A stretch of 64,000 nucleotides of DNA from positions 3,094-67,093 of the forward strand of contig JBJDXR010000003.1 in assembly GCA_051866775.1 (NCBI GenBank), read 5' to 3'. Positions within the stretch are counted from its first letter, which is position 1, and each line of letters opens with the position of its first letter. Under the pieces are notes generated by a model. It was not told where the DNA came from. It made no database searches and saw only the letters and a list, made by a program, of their open reading frames with translations. Shown here piece after piece: positions 7,808-15,996 of this stretch. The DNA is from RUG626 sp051866775 (GTDB taxonomy: Bacteria > Bacillota > Clostridia > Oscillospirales > Oscillospiraceae). The position numbers and the translations under genes are program-made.

Positions 7808-9219
7808 AAAGTGAGAGACTTTTAAGCGCCGTTGGGCAGCTGCCGGATGACATTCTGCTGGAGGCGGCGCTGGCCCTGGAGAAGCACCACAGTGGACGCA
7901 GACTCCGGCGGGCCGCCGTAGCCGTTGCCGCTGCGGCAGCCGTCCTTCTCTTTACGCTGTTTACCGCCATGGCTCTAAGCGAGGACTTTCGCCTTGACGT
8001 GTTCCGCTTCCTGCACATTTCCGCCGCCGAAGAGGTCCTGCCGGTGGAGGAGGAGCCGGAGTGCGACGGCAGGGTGGAGGTCATCCACCGGGACACCGTG
8101 GGCGGGGCCTTCGAGGTGGAGTATATCCGCATTGGCGGCGGTTTTGATATAATAAACGGCGTCATCTGTCTGTATGACACGGACGAGACCCAGACCTTTT
8201 ATAACGGCGGACGGGTCACCTTTTACGGGGTTGGGGACGGCGGCGTCTCGGTGCTCCCGGCGGAGCATTTCGAGACGGAGCTTTCCTGGAGCGGCGGCAC
8301 CTATCCCATCGAGTTCGACTGGTGCGTAAACGATGGGGAGCTCGCCCTGTTCGCCTACGGCACCAAGAGCGCGGGCAATGACCTGTACTGGGGCGCCTCT
8401 CCCATTCCGGGGCGGACCGACGCGGTATTGCTGACGATGTCGGCCGGGCGGCAGGATACCTATACGGAGCAGCTGCTCCTGCTGGATATTGAGACCAGCG
8501 CCGTCACCGACCCGCTGGAGGGGTGCGGTGTAGAGGAGCTCACCGGCATCATAAACACGGAGTTCTCCCCCGACCTTCGCCGGGCGCTCATCTCCACGGA
8601 CAAGGGGGAGACGATCTGGTACTGCGACGCCGATACTCACACCCTGACGCCGGTCCGGGAGCTGGCCGGGCGCGATGTTGACGGGAGCTGGTTTATCGAT
8701 AACGATACCCTGCTTCAGTACTCCATGAACGAGGACTATCTGTGGACCTACTGGACGCTGTCTCTGAGGGACGGCAGCACCCGGGAGATCCTGACGGATG
8801 TGCCCTACCTGGGCAGCCACGACAGCACATGGGGCATCTACACCTGCGGGCAGCGGTACGGCCTCTGGATCGGAGAGGATGGCGACACTTGGGTGTGCGA
8901 CCTACTCACCGGGGAGCGGACCCTGGTGGAGGGCTTTATCTATCCGGATTACCGGAGCGCCCATGTGATACCCAACCGTGCCGGAGACAAGCTTCTGTTT
9001 CTGACCACTGAGAACCTCCCTGCCAGCCTTGCCGTCTCCTCCCTGGGAATCCTGGATCTTGAGAGCCACGGCTTTACTGTTCTCGACCGCACGGGCTATG
9101 AGGAGCGGCGGGAGGCCGCCGTCAGCTGGTTTGACGATGACCGGGTCTTTATACGGGCCCTGGTTGAGGAGGGGGAAAACTACCTCTACCTCTACAGCCT
9201 GACTGATGGCGCCGCATAA
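7804..9219 (+). CDS. Putative anti-sigma factor with large external sensor domain
   Basis: This 471-residue protein has a short cytoplasmic N-terminus (residues 1-36), a single membrane segment (about 37-59, Ala/Val/Leu rich) and an external domain of about 410 residues. The external part contains repeated short beta-strand patterns with Trp/Tyr and acidic turns (for example WYCDADTHTLTPV, GIYTCGQRYGLWIGE), which suggests a beta-propeller. Overlap with the sigma gene makes an anti-sigma or co-sensor role likely. No canonical zinc-binding anti-sigma motif (HxxxCxxC) is seen, so inhibition of the sigma factor is inferred from context only. A bidirectional terminator follows. Confidence 0.65.
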   Translation: MKSERLLSAVGQLPDDILLEAALALEKHHSGRRLRRAAVAVAAAAAVLLFTLFTAMALSEDFRLDVFRFLHISAAEEVLPVEEEPECDGRVEVIHRDTVGGAFEVEYIRIGGGFDIINGVICLYDTDETQTFYNGGRVTFYGVGDGGVSVLPAEHFETELSWSGGTYPIEFDWCVNDGELALFAYGTKSAGNDLYWGASPIPGRTDAVLLTMSAGRQDTYTEQLLLLDIETSAVTDPLEGCGVEELTGIINTEFSPDLRRALISTDKGETIWYCDADTHTLTPVRELAGRDVDGSWFIDNDTLLQYSMNEDYLWTYWTLSLRDGSTREILTDVPYLGSHDSTWGIYTCGQRYGLWIGEDGDTWVCDLLTGERTLVEGFIYPDYRSAHVIPNRAGDKLLFLTTENLPASLAVSSLGILDLESHGFTVLDRTGYEERREAAVSWFDDDRVFIRALVEEGENYLYLYSLTDGAA

Positions 9220-9235
9220 GGAAAACCGGAGATAC

Positions 9236-9275
9236 AAAAGGGGCCTGGACAAAGTCCAGGCCCCTTTAAGTCTTT
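9236..9275. terminator. Bidirectional terminator
   Basis: GGGGCCTGGAC pairs perfectly with GTCCAGGCCCC around AAA, with A-rich and T-rich flanks on both sides. It separates two convergent genes, the anti-sigma gene and fucO. Confidence 0.85.
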
Positions 9276-9282
9276 TTGCAGT

Positions 9283-10428
9283 TTACATGAGCTTGCGGAA
9301 GAGCTCCTTCAGCTCCGCAACACTTGTGTCCCGCGGATTTCCGGGGCGGCAGGCGTCGGCATAGGCCGACTCGGCCAAAAAGTCAAGATCCTCCTCGCGG
9401 AGAGCCTCCAGCTTCGTGGGGATACCTACATCGACGGAAAGCTGCCGGACGGCGTCCACCGCGGCCCTGCGGTACTCCTCCCGGCTCATGGCGTCCACGC
9501 CCTCAACGCCCATGGCGCGGGCAATCTCCCGGTATTTTTCACCTGTCTCCGGGGCGTTGTACTCCATGACGATGGGCAGCATCATGGCGCAGGCCACGCC
9601 GTGGGGCGTGTCATAGACGGCGCCTAACGTGTGGGCCATGGAGTGGGCGATGCCCAGACCTACGTTTGAGAAGCCCATGCCTGCGACATATTGGCCGAGC
9701 GCCATGCCCTCGCGCCCCTCCGGGGTGTTGGCGACTGCCCCGCGAAGTGACCGGGCGATGATCTCAATGGCCTTCAGATGGAACATGTCGGTCATCTCCC
9801 ATGCGGCCTTGGTGATATACCCTTCAATGGCGTGAGTGAGGGCGTCCATACCGGTGGAGGCGGTCAGCCCCTTGGGCATGGTGGACATCATGTCAGGATC
9901 AACTATGGCCACGACCGGCATATCGTGGGGGTCAACACAGACGAATTTGCGCTTACGCTCCACATCGGTGATGACGTAGTTGATGGTGACCTCTGCCGCA
10001 GTGCCGGCTGTGGTGGGGACGGCGATGATCGGCTTGCAGGGGTTCTTTGTTGGGGCGACGCCCTCCAGGCTGCGCACGTCAGCAAACTCGGGGTTCGCGG
10101 CAATGATGCCGATTGCCTTGGCGGTGTCCATTGAGGAGCCGCCGCCCACGGCGATGATATAATCGGCGCCTGCCTTTGTGAACGCAGCCACGCCGCTCTG
10201 TACGTTTTCAATGGTGGGGTTAGCCTTGATATCCGAGTAAACCTCGTATGCAAGGCCCTCCTTGTCCAGAATGTCCGTCACCTTCTTGGTGACGCCGAAT
10301 TTGAGAAGGTCGGGGTCGGAGCAGAGAAGTGCTTTCTTAAAGCCGCGGGCCTTGGCCTCAGCGGCCACCTCGGCCACCGCCCCGGCGCCGTGATAAGAGG
10401 TCTCGTTGAGCATAATACGGTTTGCCAT
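9283..10428 (-). CDS. fucO: Lactaldehyde reductase / 1,2-propanediol oxidoreductase, iron-type
   Basis: This 381-residue group III iron-dependent alcohol dehydrogenase is close to E. coli FucO over its whole length, including NPEFADVRSLEG, PTTAGTAAEVTINYVITD, FVCVDPHD and MALGQYVAGMGFSNVG. The NAD-binding GGGS motif is present. Iron ligands are visible as Asp and His in MDALTHAIEGY and His in HSMAHTLG and DTPHG. It would reduce L-lactaldehyde to 1,2-propanediol with NADH in deoxysugar fermentation. No fucose or rhamnose pathway genes are adjacent, so a role with other aldehydes is possible. AAGGAG precedes the ATG. Confidence 0.93.
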   Translation of the reverse strand: MANRIMLNETSYHGAGAVAEVAAEAKARGFKKALLCSDPDLLKFGVTKKVTDILDKEGLAYEVYSDIKANPTIENVQSGVAAFTKAGADYIIAVGGGSSMDTAKAIGIIAANPEFADVRSLEGVAPTKNPCKPIIAVPTTAGTAAEVTINYVITDVERKRKFVCVDPHDMPVVAIVDPDMMSTMPKGLTASTGMDALTHAIEGYITKAAWEMTDMFHLKAIEIIARSLRGAVANTPEGREGMALGQYVAGMGFSNVGLGIAHSMAHTLGAVYDTPHGVACAMMLPIVMEYNAPETGEKYREIARAMGVEGVDAMSREEYRRAAVDAVRQLSVDVGIPTKLEALREEDLDFLAESAYADACRPGNPRDTSVAELKELFRKLM

Positions 10429-10456
10429 TGTAAACTCTCCTTATCATAAGTAATAT

Positions 10457-10476
10457 TTCGTTGTTTTTTTAACGAA
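10457..10476 (-). promoter_or_regulatory. Inverted repeat in the fucO leader
   Basis: TTCGTT and AACGAA form a 6-bp inverted repeat with an 8-bp spacer, just downstream of the proposed -10 box of fucO. The position fits a repressor operator. The arms are short, so chance is possible. Confidence 0.35.
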
Positions 10477-10484
10477 CTATTTCT

Positions 10485-10512
10485 ATTGTAATCCTAAAAA
10501 CCGCAAAGTAAA
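10485..10512 (-). promoter_or_regulatory. Candidate fucO promoter
   Basis: On the minus strand TTTACT and TACAAT are separated by 16 bp, about 57 nt upstream of the fucO start. The -10 box is good, the -35 box moderate. Confidence 0.45.
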
Positions 10513-10586
10513 GAGGGAAAATGTAAATAATGCATAAACTTCTCAAGGGTAGAGTCTGACCGCAGCGGGAAGAGGAAAACTAATAT

Positions 10587-10615
10587 TTGACAAAATATGT
10601 AACTTTTAATATAAA
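10587..10615 (+). promoter_or_regulatory. Strong sigma-A promoter upstream of the small Cys-rich ORF
   Basis: TTGACA, a 17-bp spacer and TATAAA lie in a very AT-rich stretch. It points right, toward the small ORF at 10702, leaving a leader of about 80 nt that contains A/T runs. Confidence 0.6.
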
Positions 10616-10701
10616 TTTTTATAATTTAAAAAAATATATATATGCTGGGGAAATTACTTTACCGATTATAGACGTAAAATGCCACCCACTGCGGGGCGGA
10701 G

Positions 10702-10884
10702 ATGCAGACTGACGGTAAGCTGCCTGCGGAAATCTGTCCATCCTGCGTGGAGGCCTATGTGACGGAGAAGGCGCTTGATTTATCGGTCAATCTGGACATG
10801 GCCGAGTCCGATAAAAAGAGGGCGCAGCTGCGCGCCGAGATCATGCGGATGTTTTTTGCTGTATTCGATTCTCAAATTTGTTGA
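10702..10884 (+). CDS. Small Cys-containing hypothetical protein
   Basis: The 60-residue product has a CPSC pair near residue 12-15 and a charged helix-like C-terminal half (KKRAQLRAEIMRMFF). Directly upstream in the same frame are codons for His-Cys-Gly-Ala-Glu before the ATG, which would complete a zinc-ribbon-like pattern; a stop codon lies just before them and no start codon is available there. The gene may therefore be a small intact protein or the remnant of a zinc-ribbon protein that lost its start. The ribosome-binding site is poor, but a good promoter lies upstream. I do not recognise the family. Confidence 0.35.
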   Translation: MQTDGKLPAEICPSCVEAYVTEKALDLSVNLDMAESDKKRAQLRAEIMRMFFAVFDSQIC

Positions 10885-10903
10885 CAGAGATCCTCAAGGG
10901 AAA

Positions 10904-11386
10904 TTACAATTTTAAGACAGCAACTACTTCGTCTCCATCCATCTCGCCATTTTCTTTAAATCCCATCTTGGCATACAAAGATTTACCAACCATATTTTCA
11001 GGATCATAAGATACCCAACAATACCCAGCCTTTCCGCATGGCCACGTCCTGATGTAGGCGAGGGCTGCTTCCATTGCCTCTTTTCCAAATCCCCGTCCCT
11101 GGAAACGCTCATCGATCATCAATCGCCAAATACAATAACTATCATTTGCAATCTGCGGTTCCTCGTCATCTCCGATGGTTCCGTAACCGATCATCAAAAA
11201 TCCAACCGGCTTATCATCCTCATACAGTCCGAATGGCAACGCCACATATCCTTCTTCCCTTGCGGCAAATGCTTCAATCACGCTGCATCCGTTTGATGCA
11301 ACAAAATCTTTTTCACTCTGGCCTTTTGTCACTTTGAGATGAACAATATCCCACACGTTTTCCATATTAAGCTTCACTAATTTCAT
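10904..11386 (-). CDS. GNAT family N-acetyltransferase
   Basis: This 160-residue acetyltransferase has the acetyl-CoA-binding motif A: a strand ending in RLMIDERFQ, then GRGFGKEAMEAAL, with a late strand/helix (NMVGKSLYAKMGF) typical of the fold. It resembles the spermine/spermidine acetyltransferases of Bacillus (BltD/PaiA type), but the substrate cannot be told from sequence. The inner ATG is chosen over one five codons upstream because GAGGTG lies before it. Its A+T content is clearly higher than that of its neighbours, which suggests recent acquisition. The product is cytoplasmic. Confidence 0.85.
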   Translation of the reverse strand: MKLVKLNMENVWDIVHLKVTKGQSEKDFVASNGCSVIEAFAAREEGYVALPFGLYEDDKPVGFLMIGYGTIGDDEEPQIANDSYCIWRLMIDERFQGRGFGKEAMEAALAYIRTWPCGKAGYCWVSYDPENMVGKSLYAKMGFKENGEMDGDEVVAVLKL

Positions 11387-11507
11387 GTACTGGCACCTCA
11401 TTTTAAATCCAGTTTACCTCATTCTTTTGGCAATTAGAGTATAGCACAAATTGTGAAGAACTCTATCATTATGCTCTCTATTGGCCAAAAAGGAAAAGGG
11501 TGCTTTT

Positions 11508-11535
11508 AAAGCCCGTGCCGATCGGCACGGGCTTT
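11508..11535 (-). terminator. Terminator ending the ylxM-ffh-trmD operon
   Basis: AAAGCCCGTGCC and its exact complement form a 28-nt palindrome located 17 bp after the stop codon of the M29 aminopeptidase gene. Downstream on the minus strand the T content is moderate. Confidence 0.7.
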
Positions 11536-11551
11536 ACTGTCTATTGGGCCG

Positions 11552-12778
11552 TCAAAATGCGAAGTTGCCGTCCGTAAATACGGGGATCTCCCAGCCATCG
11601 TGGGTGACTCCGGTGATGGAGAGGTCCTTGGACCCTACCATGAAGTCCTCGTGCATGATGGAGTCATTCAGACCTGCCGCAATGCGCTCATCCTTATTCA
11701 TATCTGCCGCGCCCTCTATCTGGGCATAAGCCGCGCCGAAAGCAAGGTGGCAGGAGGCGTTTTCATCAAACAGGGTGTTATAGAAGAGAAGTCCGGAATT
11801 GGAGATGGGGGAGTCATAGGGGACAAGGGCCACCTCGCCAAGATAGGAGGATCCCTCATCGGTGCTTATTGCCGTCTTTAAAAGCTCCTCACCCTTTTCC
11901 GCATGAATTTCTACTATCTTTCCGTCTCTTATGACAAAGTGGAAATTATCCGCAATATCCCCGTTTATAACAAGGGGCTTTGTGGCGTAGACAATGCCGT
12001 TAACGCCGTCACGCTTGGGGGCGGTGAACACCTCCTCCGTGGGCATGTTGGCGTGGAAGGGGACTCCGCTTGCTGAAACGGAGCGTCCGCCGTCCCAGAA
12101 GTGCTTTTCCGGAAGCTCAACGGTAAGGTCGGTACCGAGGGAGTTTTTGTACTTGAGGTACTTAAAGTTATATTCATTAAGAAGCTCAACCCGGCGGCGA
12201 AGCGCGGAGGAGTGTTCCTTCCACTCGCTTACCGGGTCGTTATCCTCGGAAACCCTGACGGCTTCAAGGATAGCATCCCACTGTCTGGAGACAGCCTCTT
12301 CTTCACTTACTCCGGGGAACATCTTCTTCGCCCATGCCTTGTTGGGAACGGAAGCTATGCACCACTGGATCTTATCGGACATCTGAAGCTCTCTGAAGTG
12401 CTCCAGCGCCTTGCCGGAGGCGACGGAAGACCTGCGGATGCGGTCGGGATCCACGCCTGAAAGAGCCTCGGGGTCCTCAGAATATATAGTGAGGAATGCC
12501 GCGCCTTCTTCGGCAAGAGTATTCAGCATGTCGGCCTTCCAGGGCCTTACAGTGTCAAATATATCATTGTCTGCGTAAAGATAAGTCTCACGGGAAATAA
12601 CATCGTCCGACCAGCGCAGCTCCACCGTACGGCAGCCGGCCCTGTAGGCCTCCCTGACACACAGGCGGGCAAATTCGGCGGCATCCACCGGGGCGGATAT
12701 CACAAGAGTCTGCCCTTTTTGGACGTTGATCCCGGAGCTTACCACAAGTCTTGCGTATTTTTCAAGTCTCTCGTCCAT
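11552..12778 (-). CDS. M29 family aminopeptidase
   Basis: This 408-residue metal-dependent aminopeptidase belongs to the thermophilic aminopeptidase T / AmpS / PepS family. It has the usual N-terminal domain (residues 1-200; YARLVVSSGINVQKGQ) and the metal-binding C-terminal half, with candidate ligand segments PTEEVFTAPKRDGVNG, the Asp/Glu-containing VPYDSPIS and the His segments ASCHLAFG and IMHEDFM. It would trim peptides in the cytoplasm. Its first 17 nt overlap the end of trmD, so it is the last gene of the long minus-strand operon; this position is not usual for the family and may reflect local operon extension. Confidence 0.92.
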   Translation of the reverse strand: MDERLEKYARLVVSSGINVQKGQTLVISAPVDAAEFARLCVREAYRAGCRTVELRWSDDVISRETYLYADNDIFDTVRPWKADMLNTLAEEGAAFLTIYSEDPEALSGVDPDRIRRSSVASGKALEHFRELQMSDKIQWCIASVPNKAWAKKMFPGVSEEEAVSRQWDAILEAVRVSEDNDPVSEWKEHSSALRRRVELLNEYNFKYLKYKNSLGTDLTVELPEKHFWDGGRSVSASGVPFHANMPTEEVFTAPKRDGVNGIVYATKPLVINGDIADNFHFVIRDGKIVEIHAEKGEELLKTAISTDEGSSYLGEVALVPYDSPISNSGLLFYNTLFDENASCHLAFGAAYAQIEGAADMNKDERIAAGLNDSIMHEDFMVGSKDLSITGVTHDGWEIPVFTDGNFAF

Positions 12779-13532
12779 TGTTCATTTCCTCCAGTTCCTG
12801 TTCTATCTCTCGCAGGAGCTTTTTTTCCTGTTTTGTCTCAAACTTGAGTTTTTCATACATGTCGGGCCTGCGAAGCCTTGTGCGGATTACCGACTGCTTT
12901 CTGCGCCATTTTGCTATCTCCGCGTGGTTTCCCGAGAGGAGCACCGGCGGCACGTGCCTGCCGTTCCACTCCTCCGGACGGGAATACTGGGGATACTCCA
13001 AAAGGCCGTTCCAATGGCTCTCCTCAGTGAAGCACTCTTCATCGGGCAGCACCCCCGGAACCAGACGGCACACCGCATCCGCCACCGCCATTGCGGGGAT
13101 CTCCCCTCCGGTCAGCACAAAGTCGCCCAGGCTTATCTCCTCGTCAACGCACTCGTCGATAAAGCGCTGATCCACACCCTCATAGTGGCCGCAGACCAGG
13201 ATAAGCTTGTCGTAGTCATTTTTAAGGCGCTTGGCGTCCTCCTGAGTGAAGGTCTTGCCGCAGGGGGACATATATATGGTGTGAACCCGCTCACCGTGAA
13301 GATCACATATGTGCTTCCAGCAGTCGTGTAGGGGCTGGGCCTGCATTACGCATCCCCGTCCGCCGCCGTAGGGGTAGTCGTCCACCTGATTCTGCTTATT
13401 GGTGGTATAGTCCCTTATCTGGTGGCACTCAATCCTTATGTGCCCACGCTCCTGACCGCGGCCAAGTATGCTCTCACAGAGCATATCGCCCACCACATCG
13501 GGGAAGAGCGTCATAATATCTATCCAGTACAT
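12762..13532 (-). CDS. trmD: tRNA (guanine-37-N1)-methyltransferase
   Basis: This 256-residue SPOUT-family enzyme methylates G37 in tRNAs reading CUN, CCN and CGG codons and so prevents +1 frameshifting. It starts with the conserved IDIMTLFPD. The knot region that binds S-adenosylmethionine is visible as ILVCGHYEGVDQR and ISLGDFVLTGGEIPA, and DYPYGGGRG (substrate loop) is intact. Full-length. It lies one base from the end of rimM, and its 3' end overlaps the next gene. Confidence 0.97.
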   Translation of the reverse strand: MYWIDIMTLFPDVVGDMLCESILGRGQERGHIRIECHQIRDYTTNKQNQVDDYPYGGGRGCVMQAQPLHDCWKHICDLHGERVHTIYMSPCGKTFTQEDAKRLKNDYDKLILVCGHYEGVDQRFIDECVDEEISLGDFVLTGGEIPAMAVADAVCRLVPGVLPDEECFTEESHWNGLLEYPQYSRPEEWNGRHVPPVLLSGNHAEIAKWRRKQSVIRTRLRRPDMYEKLKFETKQEKKLLREIEQELEEMNNGRET

Positions 13533-13533
13533 T

Positions 13534-14022
13534 TTACATGCCCTCGATCAGCCGAAAGCGGACTTTTCCGCCGGCGATATCCGTGTCTATGACAAATTCG
13601 GGGCGTATGGGGATGAGTATCTCACGCTCACCGCGGATCTCGCACACGTCGCCTCCCGGAAGCGTCAGTATATCCGTGACCCTGCCCAAGGCATTCCCCG
13701 TCTCATCGTCCACGGCCTGAAGACCTATCAGGTCTGAGAGCAGGTATTCCCCCTCTGAAAGCTCTATGTCCTCACGGCGGATGCTGATTATTTTGTCTTT
13801 TAACGCCTCCGCCTGGTCTATGGAGCCGATACCCTTGAGAGCCGCTATAACGAACCGCTTGTGTACCCGGGAGCTTATCACGGGATATTCCGCCCCGTCA
13901 ATATAAAAAGCGCTGTAGCTTAAAAGCGACTGCGGGGAGTTTGCCCAAGGGTCGATCTTGACCTCCCCGCGGATACCGTGTGTGTTTATTATTTTGCCTG
14001 TCTCGATAAATTCGTTTGTCAT
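13534..14022 (-). CDS. rimM: 16S rRNA processing protein RimM
   Basis: This 162-residue protein helps mature the head of the 30S subunit around ribosomal protein S19. The N-terminal RimM domain (IGTGKI-like start, here ETGKIINTHGIRGEVKI) is followed by the C-terminal PRC-barrel (YLLSDLIGLQAV and ILIPIRPEFV). ATG 14022 is chosen over an in-frame GTG two codons upstream because AGGTG lies 5 nt before the ATG and overlaps the GTG. It is flanked by trmD and khpA, the standard Firmicute arrangement. Confidence 0.95.
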   Translation of the reverse strand: MTNEFIETGKIINTHGIRGEVKIDPWANSPQSLLSYSAFYIDGAEYPVISSRVHKRFVIAALKGIGSIDQAEALKDKIISIRREDIELSEGEYLLSDLIGLQAVDDETGNALGRVTDILTLPGGDVCEIRGEREILIPIRPEFVIDTDIAGGKVRFRLIEGM

Positions 14023-14038
14023 ATTCACACCTGCAAAA

Positions 14039-14060
14039 CAGGGGCGCTTGAGCGCCCCTG
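14039..14060. terminator. Hairpin between khpA and rimM, terminator-like
   Basis: CAGGGGCGC pairs perfectly with GCGCCCCTG around TTGA. On the plus strand seven T follow; on the transcribed minus strand four T follow. It sits inside the ffh operon and may act as partial attenuator or mRNA-stabilising stem rather than as full terminator. Confidence 0.6.
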
Positions 14061-14070
14061 TCTTTTTTTG

Positions 14071-14313
14071 TTATTCTTCCGCGGAGTCCATAATGTCGAC
14101 ACTTATGTGCTTGTTCTGGCGCTGAGCCACGGAGCGCATAAGAGTGCGGATTTCCTTGGCGATCTTGCCGTGGCGTCCTATCACCTTGCCCATATCGTCA
14201 GGCGCAACGCGAAGCTCGAAAACGGTCTTGCCGTTATCTTCACGCTCTGTGACGGTGACGTCATTTGGCGAGTCCACAAGGTTCTGCGCGATATAGAGCA
14301 GAAGTTCCTTCAT
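14071..14313 (-). CDS. khpA: KH-domain RNA-binding protein KhpA
   Basis: This 80-residue protein consists almost entirely of one type II KH domain with the GxxG loop as GRHGK (about residues 46-50). KhpA pairs with KhpB/Jag in other Firmicutes and influences cell elongation, division and mRNA handling. It sits between rpsP and rimM as in most Firmicutes. A hairpin lies right behind its stop codon. Confidence 0.95.
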   Translation of the reverse strand: MKELLLYIAQNLVDSPNDVTVTEREDNGKTVFELRVAPDDMGKVIGRHGKIAKEIRTLMRSVAQRQNKHISVDIMDSAEE

Positions 14314-14330
14314 TTAAACGGTTCCCCCGA

Positions 14331-14570
14331 TCAGATGGCGCCGGCGTTCTTGAGAAGCCTCTTGACGGTATCGGTGGGCTGAGCGCCATTCTTTATCCAC
14401 TCCTGTGCGCGCTCAGCGTCTATCTTCACCTCAGCAGGCTCGGCAAGGGGATTGTATGTGCCGATCTCCTCGATGAAACGGCCGTCGCGGGGGAAGCGGG
14501 AATCGGCAACTACTATTCTGTAATAAGGTGCCTTTTTTGCACCCATTCTGCGAAGTCTGATCTTAACCAT
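14331..14570 (-). CDS. rpsP: 30S ribosomal protein S16
   Basis: This 79-residue protein is an early 30S assembly protein. The N-terminus VKIRLRRMGAKKAPYYRIVVADSR and the following GRFIEEIGTYNP segment are diagnostic. The C-terminus is short, as in many Clostridia. GGAGG precedes the ATG. It lies 69 bp downstream of ffh and 17 bp upstream of khpA. Confidence 0.97.
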   Translation of the reverse strand: MVKIRLRRMGAKKAPYYRIVVADSRFPRDGRFIEEIGTYNPLAEPAEVKIDAERAQEWIKNGAQPTDTVKRLLKNAGAI

Positions 14571-14639
14571 GTCTATTTACCTCCAAAAAATCTTGTGTGT
14601 TTTATTATGTCAAATATCTCTGCGATATAAGATCACGAT

Positions 14640-15992
14640 TTAAAAGCCCATGAAGCCGCCGCGCCTGCCGCGTCCGCCGCCGAGAAAACTCGGAAGCTTG
14701 CCCTTGGACATCTGGCGTGTCAGCTGCTTCATCATATCGTACTGCTTAAGGAGCCTGTTTACATCAACAACCTGCGTACCGGAGCCGGCGGCTATGCGCT
14801 TTTTGCGGCTGGAGCTGATGATCGAGGGATTGTCCCGCTCGGCGGGGGTCATGGAGAGGATTATCGCCTCAGTGCGGGTGAGCGCCTTTTCGTCTATTTT
14901 CGCGCCGGCGAGAGCCTTGCCTGCGCCGCCGGGAAGCATACCTGCTATGTCGGAGAGAGACCCCATGTCCTTTATCTGAATGAGCTGGTCATAATAATCC
15001 GCAAGGGTGAAGCTGTTTTTCTTCATCTTATCGGCAAGCTCTTTTGCCTTTTTCTCATCAAAGCTCTGCTCCGCCTTTTCAATGAGCGTCAGCACGTCGC
15101 CCATGCCGAGTATACGGGAGGCCATTCGGTCTGGGTGGAACGGCTCAATGGCGTCAAGCTTCTCGCCGGTGCCGCAGAATTTGATGGGCTTTCCGGTGAC
15201 GGCCCTGACGGACAGTGCCGCGCCGCCGCGGGCGTCGCCGTCCAGCTTGGTAAGCACGACTCCCGTTATCCCAAGCGCCTCGTCAAAGGCGGAGGCGGCG
15301 TTGACCGCGTCCTGACCGGTCATTGCGTCCACCACAAGCAGTATCTCGTTCGGTTCAACAGCGGACTTTATATTCTTAAGCTCATCCATGAGCTGCTCAT
15401 CAATGTGCAGCCGCCCGGCGGTGTCGAGGATGATCAGGTCGTTGCCGTGTTTTTTTGCGTGGGAAACGGCGGCCTTGGCGATATTTACGGGATCCTCGGT
15501 ACCCATCTGAAAAACAGGGATATCAAGCTGCCCGCCGACAGTCTCAAGCTGCTTTATGGCCGCCGGACGGTAGATGTCGCAGGCGACTAAGAGCGGCCGC
15601 TTTCCGTTTTGCTTCCGGATGAGCGCGGCGAGCTTTGCGCCGTTTGTGGTTTTTCCGGCGCCCTGAAGTCCCACCAGCATGATAATGGTGGGGCCGTTTG
15701 ATGCGGTGTTAAGGCGGGCGGTGGTTCCGCCCATGAGCTGTGTAAGCTCCTCGTTGACTATCTTTATGACCATCTGAGCAGGGGTGAGGCTCTCAAGAAC
15801 GTCCACTCCCACGGCGCGCTCACTGACGGTCTTGATGAAGTCCTTAACGACCTTGTAACTGACGTCAGCCTCCAACAGGGCCATGCGCACCTCACGCATT
15901 GCGTCCTTTATATCCGCCTCACTGAGGCGTCCCTTGCCGCGCAGCTTTTTAAAGGCCGCGTTAAGTTTTTCGGATAACGACTCAAATGCCAT
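14640..15992 (-). CDS. ffh: Signal recognition particle GTPase Ffh
   Basis: This 450-residue protein binds 4.5S RNA and targets membrane proteins co-translationally to SecYEG through FtsY. It has the N domain (residues 1-85), the G domain with P-loop GLQGAGKTT, DTAGR and TKLDGDARGG, and the Met-rich M domain (residues 300-450) with the RNA-binding SSRKKRIAAGSG segment. The C-terminus ends in a Gly/Arg-rich tail. Spacing to ylxM is only 4 bp. The SRP RNA gene is not in this window. Confidence 0.97.
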   Translation of the reverse strand: MAFESLSEKLNAAFKKLRGKGRLSEADIKDAMREVRMALLEADVSYKVVKDFIKTVSERAVGVDVLESLTPAQMVIKIVNEELTQLMGGTTARLNTASNGPTIIMLVGLQGAGKTTNGAKLAALIRKQNGKRPLLVACDIYRPAAIKQLETVGGQLDIPVFQMGTEDPVNIAKAAVSHAKKHGNDLIILDTAGRLHIDEQLMDELKNIKSAVEPNEILLVVDAMTGQDAVNAASAFDEALGITGVVLTKLDGDARGGAALSVRAVTGKPIKFCGTGEKLDAIEPFHPDRMASRILGMGDVLTLIEKAEQSFDEKKAKELADKMKKNSFTLADYYDQLIQIKDMGSLSDIAGMLPGGAGKALAGAKIDEKALTRTEAIILSMTPAERDNPSIISSSRKKRIAAGSGTQVVDVNRLLKQYDMMKQLTRQMSKGKLPSFLGGGRGRRGGFMGF

Positions 15993-15996
15993 TTTC

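Noticed and set aside
7975..8820. Minus-strand open frame of 281 codons
   Set aside because: It is opposite the anti-sigma gene, which has a proper start and overlap with the sigma gene.
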